NCBI RefSeq assembly: GCF_001936615.1
Contig: NZ_MLBF01000021.1
Location: 1 to 64,000 of the forward strand
Source of the DNA: Desulfosporosinus metallidurans
Lineage (GTDB): Bacteria; Bacillota; Desulfitobacteriia; Desulfitobacteriales; Desulfitobacteriaceae
DNA length: 64,000 bases
Direction: 5' to 3'
Below, piece after piece: positions 17,151 to 26,354 of the stretch. The number at the start of each line of letters is the position of its first letter. Positions within the stretch are counted from its first letter, which is position 1. A program made the position numbers and the translations under genes. A model generated the notes under the pieces. That model worked only from the letters and a program-made list of their open reading frames with translations. It searched no databases and had not been told where the DNA came from.

Positions 17151-18017
17151 TTAGGGATAATCGTAAAATCCTTTGCCTGTTTTACGTCCCCACTCTTTTT
17201 TAATGAACTTCTCAACAATCGACGGGGAAGGACGATAAGCCGGATCACCAGTTTCTTGGTAACGCTCCATGCCTACGTAATAGGTTAGATCAACTCCAGT
17301 CAGATCCATTAAGCGGAAAGGACCCATAGGATGCCCCAAGGCTAACGTAACCGCTCTATCAATGTCTTCATGACCCGCTATTCCCATGTCGAGTAGATAA
17401 ATTGCCTCATTTTTAATAGCAGCAAGCATTCGATTCACTAGAAATCCATAAATTTCTTGCTGTAATAACACTGGGGTTTTGCCCATACGAACGCAAACTT
17501 CCATCAATGTTCCAGTGGTTTCCTCTGACGTATGGGGCCCTTTAACCACTTCCACAAGTTTCATAACCAAAGCCGGATTAAAGAAATGCATATTGCAAAC
17601 CTTTTCTGGTCGACTTGTGACGTCAACAATTTTAGAACTCACAATATATGAACTGTTGGAAGCCAAAATAGTATGCTGTGGACATAAGCTATCTAATTGT
17701 GCAAACAATTGGCGTTTAATTTCTAATTTTTCTAAGACAGCCTCTATGACCAAATCGGCATCACTTGCTGACTCTGCCAAATCAGAGGTAAACATAAGAT
17801 TAGCTCTTGCAGCGTCTGCATCTGCTTGTTTCATCTTCCCTTTAGCGACTCTTTCCGGTAGATAGGTTGAAACAAATTGCTCTGCCTTTTGCAGAACTTC
17901 TTCGTTTACATCAGTACATTTCACTTTGAAACCCGCTAACGCTGCGCTTAACGCAATCTGATGTCCCATATTCCCTGCCCCGACGATGCAAATATTATTG
18001 ATTTCGTGTACTCCCAC
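17151..18017 (-). CDS. hbd: 3-hydroxyacyl-CoA (3-hydroxybutyryl-CoA) dehydrogenase
   Basis: A 288-residue NAD(P)-dependent dehydrogenase interconverting 3-hydroxybutyryl-CoA and acetoacetyl-CoA. It has a Rossmann motif VGAGNMGHQIA at the N-terminus, the catalytic His/Asn in HFFNPALVMKLVEVV (about 140-155), and the dimerisation domain with GHPMGPFRLMDLTGVDL. I chose the GTG at 18017. AGGAGG is 6 nt away from it, while it almost touches the ATG at 18023, and the length then equals the paralogue at 20618-21484. It lies between the PaaG-like gene and the short acyl-CoA dehydrogenase. Confidence 0.93.
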   Translation of the reverse strand: MGVHEINNICIVGAGNMGHQIALSAALAGFKVKCTDVNEEVLQKAEQFVSTYLPERVAKGKMKQADADAARANLMFTSDLAESASDADLVIEAVLEKLEIKRQLFAQLDSLCPQHTILASNSSYIVSSKIVDVTSRPEKVCNMHFFNPALVMKLVEVVKGPHTSEETTGTLMEVCVRMGKTPVLLQQEIYGFLVNRMLAAIKNEAIYLLDMGIAGHEDIDRAVTLALGHPMGPFRLMDLTGVDLTYYVGMERYQETGDPAYRPSPSIVEKFIKKEWGRKTGKGFYDYP

Positions 18018-18081
18018 ATTCATTCCTCCTAGCTATTAATCAATGTAAGACCCTCAGACTCCCTTTATTACTTCCCATAAC

Positions 18082-18879
18082 TTATTTACCCTTGAATACA
18101 GGCTTTCTTTTTTCTATAAAGGCCTGCACCCCCTCTTTAAAGTCCTCAGTGACACCACAAAATGCTTGATAAGAAGCCTCGTTATCTAAGAAGGACGCGA
18201 GATCTGACTCAAAACTTTTATTTAACATTGCTTTGGCTAATCCAATAGCTTTCGTCGGGCCTTGGGCAAGGCGTAAGGCCATTTGCCATGTCGCAGGTTC
18301 GAGTTCCTCCTCAGTTACAACTTGATTAACAATACCCAAACGTTGTGCTGTGTGAGCGTCAATAACCTCTCCAGTAAAAGTGAGTTCCTTGGCCTTATTT
18401 AAGCCGACTAAGCGTGGCAAAAGATAACTACCGGCCAAATCCGGAGCCAAGCCGATACCTACAAATGATTGGGCAAATTTGGCGTTCTCTTCGGCGATAA
18501 TGATATCTGCAGCCATAGCTAAGCTCATTCCTGCACCAACAGCATAACCTTTCACTGAAGCAATGACTGGTTTATTTAAGTTGATAAATTCTGTGAGCCA
18601 ACGGTGCGTATTTTTTAAGTGGGTTCGTCGCTCGTCGGGAGAAGAAGAGCTGAACCTATTTAACATCCCCTTGATGTCTCCGCCTGCGCAAAAGGCCCTG
18701 CCAGAACCAGTAAGAATCACGCACCGTACTTCGGGGTCATCCCGGATTTCCGCCACTGCAGAGCCTATTTCTTGCCCCATCACGCGGTCGAAAGCGTTGA
18801 GCACTTCTGGCCTATTAAACTTAATCGTTGCCACTCCAGATTGTTTCGTTATGATTATGGTTGTATACTCCATGATCAT
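18082..18879 (-). CDS. Enoyl-CoA hydratase/isomerase family protein, PaaG-like
   Basis: A 265-residue crotonase-fold protein. The oxyanion-hole motifs (CAGGD and GAGMSL) are intact, but both hydratase glutamates are replaced: GGGCEL reads GAGMSL, and the PEI segment reads SFV. An Asp is present in GLAPDLAGS (D147), as in PaaG-type isomerases. It is thus more likely a double-bond isomerase than a hydratase, for example between vinylacetyl- and crotonyl-CoA; this is inference from residues. It heads the operon isomerase-hbd-acyl-CoA dehydrogenase-thiolase. A weak -24/-12-like element lies at 18911-18924. Confidence 0.88.
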   Translation of the reverse strand: MIMEYTTIIITKQSGVATIKFNRPEVLNAFDRVMGQEIGSAVAEIRDDPEVRCVILTGSGRAFCAGGDIKGMLNRFSSSSPDERRTHLKNTHRWLTEFINLNKPVIASVKGYAVGAGMSLAMAADIIIAEENAKFAQSFVGIGLAPDLAGSYLLPRLVGLNKAKELTFTGEVIDAHTAQRLGIVNQVVTEEELEPATWQMALRLAQGPTKAIGLAKAMLNKSFESDLASFLDNEASYQAFCGVTEDFKEGVQAFIEKRKPVFKGK

Positions 18880-18910
18880 TCACTCTCCAGCTTAGAATTT
18901 TTTTTTATCA

Positions 18911-18924
18911 GCTATCTTGGTTCC
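18911..18924 (-). promoter_or_regulatory. Weak sigma-54-like element upstream of the PaaG-like operon
   Basis: Minus strand GGAACCAAGATAGC keeps the GG-N10-GC spacing 32 nt before the gene, but neither box is otherwise consensus. Confidence 0.25.
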
Positions 18925-18991
18925 TATCCTAAATCGCCTCAAACCTTTTTTTACTGTACTTGCCAATTTCATACAGATTATTTCCCTCACT

Positions 18992-19329
18992 TCAATGAGC
19001 GCGCTTGCTGGAAAATACTTTAAAAGTCAAACGTCGTACCGCTTCAGTTCCTAGTTCGGGGTAAGCCATCACTTCGGCCGAGACAATACACTTGGCAATC
19101 AGAGCACCTGCCCCGCCGATCGCCCCAAAGTAGACTGCACCTTGTTTCTTCATCGCCTCAATCACATCTGAAAATCGAAGTCCTTTGTCGATCATTCCCG
19201 TTAACCCTTCGGCTATAACTTCGGCGAATAGGCATCCATCCGTCCACTTGTCGTCGGTCCGGCCGAACCAATCACTTGCCCCTCTTTGGCAGGTGTCGGC
19301 CCTACAAAATAGATGACTTGTTCTTTCAT
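18992..19329 (-). pseudogene. Fumarase class I / tartrate dehydratase beta-subunit relic
   Basis: Minus-strand translation gives KEQVIYFVGPTPAKEGQVIG, then GSAGPTTSGRMDAYSPK, then after a frameshift near 19200-19215 VIAEGLTGMIDKGLRFSD and AVYFGAIGGAGALIAK. This is the order and content of the class I fumarase C-terminal (beta) domain, including the GPTT-x-RMD motif. The N-terminus and the last strand are missing, and both frames stop early. It is a clear dead gene between two catabolic operons. Confidence 0.88.
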
Positions 19330-19367
19330 CCCAAAGGGGAGGCCGTACCTTTAGGAATCTCTATGCA

Positions 19368-19396
19368 TATCCCCCAACCTTTTGGGTCGGGGGATA
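19368..19396. repeat. Hairpin TATCCCCC / GGGGGATA
   Basis: 12-bp arms with one mismatch lie between the thiolase stop and the fumarase relic. There is no T-run, so it is not a convincing terminator. The sequence resembles insertion-element ends. Confidence 0.5.
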
Positions 19397-19420
19397 CTGA
19401 ACTAAATCAGAACTATCGAA

Positions 19421-20590
19421 TTATACCCTTTCAAAGATTGTAGCAATACCTTGTCCGCCACCTATACAAGCTGTAATCATACCGAATTGAACATCCCTTC
19501 GATTCATCTCATTCACTAATTTTGTGGTAAGAATTGCCCCAGTAGCAGCGATTGGATGACCGTGGGCGATTGCTCCACCGTTGACGTTCACTTTGTCCAT
19601 GTCAAAACGAAGATCTCTATCAACTGCTAATACCTGAGCTGCAAAAGCCTCGTTCAATTCGATGAGGTCGATATCATCTAAGGAAAGACCTGCTTGTGCT
19701 AGCGCTTTTCTAGTAGCAGGCACTGGTCCGATTCCCATGATGTTAGGGTCAACACCAGCAACTGCAAATGTACGGATTTTGGCTAGAGCTTTAAGACCGA
19801 GTGCCTTAGCTCTATCAGCTGACATTACAACGACTGCAGCAGCTGCATCATTTAAGCCAGAACTGTTTCCCGCCGTAACCGTTCCGCCCGCTTTAAAGGC
19901 AGGAGGAAGTTTGCTTAGACCTTCAAGCGTTGTTTGTGGGCGTGGATGTTCATCAGTATCAAAAATAACGGTCTTATTCTTACCTACTGGAATTGTAAGG
20001 GGGACAATTTGGCTCTTGAACAAACCCTCTTCCATTGCTTTACCCATTTTTTGCTGGCTACGCACAGAAAACTCATCCTGCTCTAAGCGGCTGATCTGAT
20101 ATTTTTCCGCTAAGTTCTCTGCCGTAATCCCCATGGGTGGATTGCCAATTTCATTGGTCGATAGTTGAAAACCACTGCGAAACTTTGGAGGAGTCTTGCT
20201 GAAAAATTCCATATGTTCCATAATATACGGTTTAAGGGAACAGCTCTCTGTTCCACCAGCAACATAAACGTCGCCCATACCAGCCATCACGGCTTGAGCG
20301 GCTAAATTGATTGCGTTTAGACCAGATCCGCACTGTCGATCAACTGATATTCCTGGGGTCTCCACGGGCAAGCCTGCCTGTAGGGCGCATAGCCTAGCGA
20401 TATTACCACCAGCATTCAGACAATTGCCGAAAATTACATCCGTAATCTCAGTAGGATCCAAGCTTATGCGCTTGATTGCTTCTTTAATGACTTCCGCTCC
20501 ATAATATTCGGGGGAAATCTTACCTAAGGCACCGCCGGCCCGACCAATAGGACTACGAACTGCTGATACAATAACTGCTTCTTTAATCAC
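19421..20590 (-). CDS. Acetyl-CoA acetyltransferase (thiolase), second copy
   Basis: A 389-residue thiolase with C87 (DRQCGSGL), H345 (AHGHPIAATGA) and C375 (CIGGGQG). Note GHPIAATG where the first copy has GHPLGATG. The start is GTG with AGGAGG 8 nt upstream. It lies 27 nt after hbd and ends the operon crotonase-acyl-CoA dehydrogenase-hbd-thiolase that begins at 24237. Two thiolases of similar size in adjacent operons suggest different 3-oxoacyl-CoA specificity or separate induction. Confidence 0.94.
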   Translation of the reverse strand: MIKEAVIVSAVRSPIGRAGGALGKISPEYYGAEVIKEAIKRISLDPTEITDVIFGNCLNAGGNIARLCALQAGLPVETPGISVDRQCGSGLNAINLAAQAVMAGMGDVYVAGGTESCSLKPYIMEHMEFFSKTPPKFRSGFQLSTNEIGNPPMGITAENLAEKYQISRLEQDEFSVRSQQKMGKAMEEGLFKSQIVPLTIPVGKNKTVIFDTDEHPRPQTTLEGLSKLPPAFKAGGTVTAGNSSGLNDAAAAVVVMSADRAKALGLKALAKIRTFAVAGVDPNIMGIGPVPATRKALAQAGLSLDDIDLIELNEAFAAQVLAVDRDLRFDMDKVNVNGGAIAHGHPIAATGAILTTKLVNEMNRRDVQFGMITACIGGGQGIATIFERV

Positions 20591-20617
20591 GTAAGTAACC
20601 TCCTAATTTTCCCAGTC

Positions 20618-21484
20618 TCACTCGTAAGTGTAATAGCCTTTTTTTGTCTTCTTACCCCATTCTCCCTTGGTGTATTTCTCAACCACTAATGGTGAGGGCT
20701 TGTCTTTAGGGTCTCGACTGGTCTGATAACGTTCCATAGCCGAATAATAGGAAAGATCAATACCTGTTAAATCCATTAAACGGAAGGGTCCCATTGGATG
20801 GCCTAAGGCATTCGTCACTGCAAGATCAATCTCTTGTGGAGTTGCAATCCCCATGTCAGCGAGAAACAAAGCCTCTTGAGCGAGTGCCGACAAAATCCTA
20901 TTTACTAAGAAACCATAGATTTCTTTCTTCAGCCAGACAGCAATCTTGCCTAGTTTGGCGCTCAAATCCATCGTTATTTGGGCGGTTTCCGTAGAAGTAT
21001 GTGGTCCCTGCACAACCTCAACCAATTTCATGACCAAGGCCGGATTAAAGAAGTGCATGTTGCAAATCTTATCAGGACGCTTCGTGGCATCGGCGACCTG
21101 TGAGCTGACGATATACGAACTGTTGGTGGCCAAAATCGCATGGGAAGGGGCAATTCTGTCCAAATCTGCAAAGAGCTTCCGCTTAATGTCCATTTTCTCA
21201 ACTGCGGCCTCGATTACAAAATCAGCTTCTCCGGCAGCTTCCTCTAGACTTGGGGTAAAGCGTAGATTAGCAAGAGCATTGTCTGCTTGTTCCTGTGTTA
21301 ATTTCCCTTTGACAACTCGTTCCGGCAAATAAGATTTAGCGAAACCTTCTGCTTTGTTCAGCATCTCTTGGCTTATGTCGGTACAGATCACTTTATAACC
21401 AGCCAAAGCACAACACACAGCAATTTGATGGCCCATGTTGCCAGCTCCAACTACGCAAATATTCATAACATCTTCAATTTTCAA
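20618..21484 (-). CDS. hbd: 3-hydroxyacyl-CoA (3-hydroxybutyryl-CoA) dehydrogenase, second copy
   Basis: 288 residues, closely similar to the protein at 17151-18017. It has VGAGNMGHQIA for NAD binding, HFFNPALVMKLVEVV at the active site and GHPMGPFRLMDLTGIDL in the C-terminal domain. The start is taken as TTG at 21484 with GGAGG 9 nt upstream. An ATG six codons later would lie too far from that site and would shorten the Rossmann strand. It follows the long acyl-CoA dehydrogenase by 91 nt and precedes the second thiolase. Confidence 0.92.
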   Translation of the reverse strand: MKIEDVMNICVVGAGNMGHQIAVCCALAGYKVICTDISQEMLNKAEGFAKSYLPERVVKGKLTQEQADNALANLRFTPSLEEAAGEADFVIEAAVEKMDIKRKLFADLDRIAPSHAILATNSSYIVSSQVADATKRPDKICNMHFFNPALVMKLVEVVQGPHTSTETAQITMDLSAKLGKIAVWLKKEIYGFLVNRILSALAQEALFLADMGIATPQEIDLAVTNALGHPMGPFRLMDLTGIDLSYYSAMERYQTSRDPKDKPSPLVVEKYTKGEWGKKTKKGYYTYE

Positions 21485-21575
21485 TTTAAACTACCTCCAA
21501 TAAGTTCTTCTTTCAATCAGGCGCCTAATCATTCCCAAATCCCATACTTGCTACAACGTTTTTAGGCTAAAATCC

Positions 21576-23390
21576 TTAAAAAGCTCCTTCTGGAATGTCC
21601 ATAGCCGATGTGTCATAGTCTTTAATAATCTGGGCTGTAGCCATCACATCAGGCACAATATTACGTAAATAGAATTGAGCAGAGTTAATTTTACCTTTAT
21701 AGAAGTCTGTGTCCCCAATTTCTTGAGCTAGTTTTTCTTGGGCAACTAACGCTTGTTGCATCAACAAAAAAGCACAATAGAGTTCGGCTGTAACCCGTAA
21801 AATTCTCGTGCTATACAATGGAACCAATCGTATATTTTCCTTCATATAGCCAAACACTGTTCCCATGAGTTCCTGATAAGCCTTTAACGCTTGACTCAGC
21901 ATTGCAATCTCGCGAGGGAATTCAGCATTCGCTGAATTTTCCTTAACAAATACAGCAATATCCTGCAGCCACTCCTTGAAAATACTACCCTTATCCAATC
22001 CCCATTTGCGGAAGACTAAATCCAACGACTGGATGAAATTTGTGCCTTCCCAAATAGAATAAATCTTGACATCCCTTGCTTGACGAGCAATCGGGTACTC
22101 CTCGGTATACCCGTATCCTCCATGGACTTGAATGGCTTCTGTAATCATGAGCCAAGCTTGGTCAGAGCTGTAAGCTTTAATTAATGGAGTGATTAGTTCA
22201 ATATAACGTTTGGCTTGCCGAACATCTTCCGGAAGATCTCCAAAAGCGATTAAATCCAAATAGTAGTACCCTTTAAAAATCATAGCTCGCATACCTTCAA
22301 GCGTGGCCTTTTGAGTGAGCAACATTCGACGAATATCTTCGTGTTGGATGAGGGGTACCCGACTTCCTCTAGGATTATCAATGGGACGACCCTGAACACG
22401 ATCTTTGGCATACGCAACCGCGTTATTGTACGCCACTGTCGCCACGGACAGAGCGCAGTGTCCAGTGTCTACCCGGGATCCATTAATCATCTTAAACATT
22501 TGGGCCATACCTTGCCCAAACCCTTTTTCATCTAGTGGTGCACCTAACAGAAAGCCGCGACACAAACCCTCTTCACCGAAGTTAAGTACCGCTGTGGCAG
22601 ATCCTTGAAGGCCCATCTTATGTTCGATTCCCACAGTCGCAACATCGTTTGGTTCCCCAAGGCTACCATCTTCATTAACCCAGATTTTAGGGACTATGAA
22701 TAGTGACAAGCCTTTGGTGCCGGGAACTGCCCCATCGATTCTGGCCAAAACCAAGTGAATGATGTTTTCAGTAAGATCGTGATCCCCGCAGGTGATAAAG
22801 CATTTTGTTCCTTTAATTTTATAAATTTTAGGGTCATCCGTAGGGTAAGCCTTACTTAACATGTCCCCCACATCGGAACCGCCACCGGGTTCAGTGATAC
22901 ACATCGTTCCTCCCCACACAGTCTCGAACATTTTAGGGGTGAAGAAGTCGATTTGTTCCTGAGACCCGAACTGCTTAATGATGGACCCAACGCCGCCAGG
23001 CAAACCCAAATACGCTACGAACGCAGGATTAGCAGCAATCATATACTCATGGACTGCTCCATACAAAAGCGATGGAAGGGAGCCCTCACCGTCTACGTCC
23101 TTGTTGCTAGCACCCCAACCATTTTCTGCTACATACTTGAAAGCATTATGAAAGGAAGGGGGAACCGTCACTTTCCCATCCTTAAAGACTGCTCTAATCG
23201 TATCTCCGTCATCATTAGTAGGAGCGACAACGTCTTTACAGACTCTTAAGGATTGGTCAAGAATACCATCGACATCCTCTATGCTATATACATCTCGAAA
23301 GCGTTTTAATCCTAGAATTTTCGCTCCATCTAGCCATTCTTTGATGATGAATTTATGGTCTCGGGTACTATATAGATAGTTACTGGCCAT
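21576..23390 (-). CDS. Acyl-CoA dehydrogenase, long form with C-terminal extension, second copy
   Basis: 604 residues, homologous along its whole length to the protein at 12620-14437 (DRHKFIIKEWL-type start, ITEPGGGSDVGDML, VHGGYGYTEEYPIARQARD, IWEGTNFIQSLDL). GAGGAAG precedes this ATG by 8 nt; the upstream 14-codon extension has no ribosome site. It follows the crotonase by 67 nt in a sigma-54 operon. With the partner genes it gives a complete acyl-CoA to acetyl-CoA spiral. The two long forms differ enough to suggest separate substrates. Confidence 0.92.
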   Translation of the reverse strand: MASNYLYSTRDHKFIIKEWLDGAKILGLKRFRDVYSIEDVDGILDQSLRVCKDVVAPTNDDGDTIRAVFKDGKVTVPPSFHNAFKYVAENGWGASNKDVDGEGSLPSLLYGAVHEYMIAANPAFVAYLGLPGGVGSIIKQFGSQEQIDFFTPKMFETVWGGTMCITEPGGGSDVGDMLSKAYPTDDPKIYKIKGTKCFITCGDHDLTENIIHLVLARIDGAVPGTKGLSLFIVPKIWVNEDGSLGEPNDVATVGIEHKMGLQGSATAVLNFGEEGLCRGFLLGAPLDEKGFGQGMAQMFKMINGSRVDTGHCALSVATVAYNNAVAYAKDRVQGRPIDNPRGSRVPLIQHEDIRRMLLTQKATLEGMRAMIFKGYYYLDLIAFGDLPEDVRQAKRYIELITPLIKAYSSDQAWLMITEAIQVHGGYGYTEEYPIARQARDVKIYSIWEGTNFIQSLDLVFRKWGLDKGSIFKEWLQDIAVFVKENSANAEFPREIAMLSQALKAYQELMGTVFGYMKENIRLVPLYSTRILRVTAELYCAFLLMQQALVAQEKLAQEIGDTDFYKGKINSAQFYLRNIVPDVMATAQIIKDYDTSAMDIPEGAF

Positions 23391-23457
23391 AACACACACT
23401 TCCTCTTTGCTTGTTAAGATTTTATTGGACATCTATCTGTTTTTTAGTACAAAAGTA

Positions 23458-24237
23458 TTATTTTCCCTGGAAATTTGGTTTGCGTTTTTCAATAAAGGCC
23501 TTCATGCCTTCTTTTTGATCCTCAGTTGCAAACAGTAGTCCAAAGCATTTGTGCTCATATTGCAAGCCCATTTCCAAATCCATCCGTAGTCCTTCATTCA
23601 CGCATGATTTGGCTAAATATATGGCTACTGCGCCCCGGGCAGCAAATTTCTTCGCCATTTTTTTAGCTTCAGTTAATAGTTGATCAGCGGGTACCACTTT
23701 ATTCACTAGACCAACTCGCAAAGCTTCCTCTGCACTAATAAAGTCCCCACTGAAAATTAATTCTTTTGCCTTACCCGCTCCGATCAGACGAGGCAGACGT
23801 TGGGTTCCTCCGCCACCTGGCAAAATCCCCAGTTTTATTTCTGGCAAGCCGAATTGGGCATTGTCAGCCGCAATGCGCACATCAGCTGTCAACGTAAGTT
23901 CACACCCGCCGCCCAGAGCATAACCTGCTATGGCGGCGATAACCGGCTTATGCATGTTTTCAAGCAGATTAAAAGCTCGTAGAGAGGGTCTAACACTTGC
24001 TGCTACGTCCACAGCAGTTAACGAGGCCATCGCCTTAATGTCTGCACCCGCTGCAAATACTTTGTCACCACCCGTGATAATCACAGCCCGAACTGAATCA
24101 TCCTCACCCAAATTTACGGCCACATCGGCCAACTCATTGAAAACCTGACTATTCAGTGCGTTCAGCACATCCGGACGATTGAGGGTGACTGTGGCAATTC
24201 CTTCTTCAATTTCCACAATTATTGTTTCGTAAGTCAA
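23458..24237 (-). CDS. crt: Enoyl-CoA hydratase / 3-hydroxybutyryl-CoA dehydratase (crotonase), second copy
   Basis: A 259-residue classical crotonase with both glutamates (GGGCELTLTADVR and FGLPEIKLGILPGGGGTQRLPR in overlapping segments), very close to the copy at 1545-2324. The start is TTG, with GGGAGG 8 nt upstream, at the same position as the ATG of the other copy. It is first in the operon crotonase-acyl-CoA dehydrogenase-hbd-thiolase. A -24/-12-like element (24331-24346), two candidate activator sites and a sigma-54 activator gene lie immediately upstream. Confidence 0.93.
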   Translation of the reverse strand: MTYETIIVEIEEGIATVTLNRPDVLNALNSQVFNELADVAVNLGEDDSVRAVIITGGDKVFAAGADIKAMASLTAVDVAASVRPSLRAFNLLENMHKPVIAAIAGYALGGGCELTLTADVRIAADNAQFGLPEIKLGILPGGGGTQRLPRLIGAGKAKELIFSGDFISAEEALRVGLVNKVVPADQLLTEAKKMAKKFAARGAVAIYLAKSCVNEGLRMDLEMGLQYEHKCFGLLFATEDQKEGMKAFIEKRKPNFQGK

Positions 24238-24330
24238 TTTTAATACCTCCCAATTGGTTATTTACTCCCTCACTCAAGATTCTGAAACTCACCCCTTTTT
24301 CAAAATTAAAAAGCTACTATGTTTATTCAT

Positions 24331-24346
24331 TACAAGAATCATGCCA
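24331..24346 (-). promoter_or_regulatory. Sigma-54 (-24/-12) promoter of the second crt operon
   Basis: Minus strand TGGCATGATTCTTGTA. The -24 box is perfect; the -12 box is TTGT instead of TTGC. The same sequence with a perfect -12 box occurs at 33940-33954, so the two are duplicated cassettes. The crotonase start is about 95 nt downstream. Confidence 0.7.
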
Positions 24347-24640
24347 ACAGCGACTAAAATATTAAGAAAAATTTGCTTACGCAAAACCAGCTGACATTTT
24401 GGTTACATTCCGTCTATCTTAGCGCGACACTTAGCCCCTAAAAACTGCACTCATGTCCACAATCTAACGAATCCGCCTGCAAGGAACAATTACTCTTGTG
24501 TAGAATTGAGACAAAATAGCGATCTATTACCTTTGTTCAGTATACAAATCATACAAATCAAAATTTAGCAACCAGCACCTAGAACTTTTCAGCAAGTACA
24601 ATGTGCTCTCATAAATAATAGTGGATAAAAGTTGACTAAA
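24347..24640. promoter_or_regulatory. Intergenic enhancer region with two candidate activator sites
   Basis: TGTGT-AGAATTG-AGACA (24497-24513, a degenerate form of the TGTAT/ATACA palindrome) and GTATACAAATCATAC (24540-24554) lie 150-210 nt upstream of the -24/-12 element. The layout matches 12383-12440 and 34019-34076. No gene is seen in this stretch. Confidence 0.5.
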
Positions 24641-24680
24641 TTAAAGGGTGTGCCTCTCTCAAAAGAAGCACACCCTTTAA
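24641..24680 (-). terminator. Terminator of regulator B
   Basis: 13-bp perfect arms TTAAAGGGTGTGC / GCACACCCTTTAA around a 14-nt loop, 21 nt after the regulator's stop. Confidence 0.8.
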
Positions 24681-24700
24681 TGATATAAATACCTCAGGCC

Positions 24701-26104
24701 CTAAACTTCTATGCCATACCGGCGTAGCTTATCGTAAAATGCCCGCCTGGAAATTCCCAATGCCTTCATAGCGTTGGAACGGTTATTATTATAAGTGGCC
24801 AAGGCAGACATAATTAGCTCCTTTTCCACTCTGCCCACAATCTCCTTTACATCGAAAGGATTATCCTTTTCACTTTGGTTATTGTCTCCATTTATAGGAA
24901 TTATCTGCACGGGTAAATGACGAATTTCAATGATCTTGTTGCTACACACTATGCTTGCATGTTCTAGTACATTTTGCAATTCACGAATGTTACCGGGCCA
25001 GTCATAGGCCTGGAGGAGCCTCACGACCTGGGGAGATAACGTCAGCTCATGGCCCACTTCTCGAGCGAACTGATCTAGGAATGTTTTAGCTAGTGCCAAT
25101 AGGTCATCTTTACGCTCACGTAGCGGGGTCAGATGGAGAGGAACAATATTCAACCGGTAGTATAAGTCACGCCGAAACGTCTCTTTTTCGATCATGTCTT
25201 TCAAGTTCCGGTTAGTGGCTGCGATGACTCGGATATCAACCTTGACCGTCTTAGTGCCTCCTACCCGTTCAAACTCTTTTTCTTGTAATACTCGTAATAA
25301 TTTTGCTTGCATAGTCAGGCTCATATCCCCAATTTCATCCAGGAAAATCGTGCCACCATGAGCCAATTCAAACTTTCCGAGCTTTCCCCCTCGTTTAGCC
25401 CCTGTAAAAGCTCCCTCTTCATACCCAAACAATTCACTTTCAAGCAAAGCCTCTGGTATTGCAGCACAATTCACCTTGATCATCGGCTTATCCTGGCGCC
25501 GACTACACTTATGTACAGCTCTAGCTAATACTTCTTTGCCAACACCACTTTCACCGAGAATCAATACGGTACTATCCGTACGCGCGACTTTAGCCGCTAA
25601 TACTAAGGTTTCCTTCAATCGACTGTTTTGTCCCACATATTCGTTGAAGGATAGGGGCAGCTGCTCACATTCTAACTGCTCTTTCAAATAATCCGCGACA
25701 CCCTTTGTTAGCTCCAGCTCACGATTTAACTGAACAACTTCCGTTATATTTTTAAAAATCGAAACCGCCCCAATAATATTTTTGCCATCATATAATGGAA
25801 ACGAACTTCCAACCACATCAATATTTAGAGAATCTAAGTAATCTCTGCCGTTATTACTGACCTTCCCCGTGCGTAGTGCCGTGATTGTCTTCGAATCAGG
25901 TTCGATTTTGTCCAGCCTTCGACCCAACACTTTGGCTACTGGCACTCCTAAAATCTTTGCATAGGCCTCGTTGGCATAAACAATTGTCGTGTCCAGATCA
26001 ATAACAAGTACCACATCATTAATGTTATCCAGAATTTCGAATAAGAGTTTACGATCCCATTGAGGAATAATACTGGTTGTTACAGCATGGGCTCCTACAC
26101 TCAT
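24701..26104 (-). CDS. PAS-domain sigma-54-dependent transcriptional activator (copy B)
   Basis: 467 residues with the same order as copy A: PAS (about 20-125), AAA+ with [14 protein letters not shown] and [11 protein letters not shown], and the Fis-type helix-turn-helix [20 protein letters not shown]. The start is placed at MSVGAHAV because copy A begins MSAGAHAV and the GGGGATG ribosome site lies inside the upstream extension. Walker A follows the change RGESG to LGESG relative to copy A. It lies directly upstream of the second crt operon, its likely target. The helix-turn-helix is nearly identical to copy A, so cross-regulation is probable. Confidence 0.93.
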   Translation of the reverse strand: MSVGAHAVTTSIIPQWDRKLLFEILDNINDVVLVIDLDTTIVYANEAYAKILGVPVAKVLGRRLDKIEPDSKTITALRTGKVSNNGRDYLDSLNIDVVGSSFPLYDGKNIIGAVSIFKNITEVVQLNRELELTKGVADYLKEQLECEQLPLSFNEYVGQNSRLKETLVLAAKVARTDSTVLILGESGVGKEVLARAVHKCSRRQDKPMIKVNCAAIPEALLESELFGYEEGAFTGAKRGGKLGKFELAHGGTIFLDEIGDMSLTMQAKLLRVLQEKEFERVGGTKTVKVDIRVIAATNRNLKDMIEKETFRRDLYYRLNIVPLHLTPLRERKDDLLALAKTFLDQFAREVGHELTLSPQVVRLLQAYDWPGNIRELQNVLEHASIVCSNKIIEIRHLPVQIIPINGDNNQSEKDNPFDVKEIVGRVEKELIMSALATYNNNRSNAMKALGISRRAFYDKLRRYGIEV

Positions 26105-26313
26105 TTTCATCCCCACTTTATGTATCTTTTATATACATTATACTGGAGCTTTTATATATAAGTAAAGTATATTATTTAAAACATTTTGAAAATTTTAAAT
26201 AAAAATTTGAAAACTATCACTGCCTAAAAACGATCCTTGTGGCTGTATGCCACAGTTAGTCTTACTTATGCCATCTTTACCCTATTTGAACCCGTAATAA
26301 TGTTGCCAAAACA

Positions 26314-26345
26314 AATAGTCCTAATTAATTAAAATTAGGACTATT
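26314..26345 (-). terminator. Terminator of sucCD
   Basis: 13-bp perfect arms AATAGTCCTAATT / AATTAGGACTATT just after the sucD stop. It is AT-rich on both sides. Confidence 0.75.
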
Positions 26346-26354
26346 ATTGAAACA

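Noticed and set aside
19368..19396. Hairpin after the second thiolase as a terminator
   Set aside because: There is no T-run on the minus strand and the stem has a mismatch in the middle, so it is listed only as a repeat.
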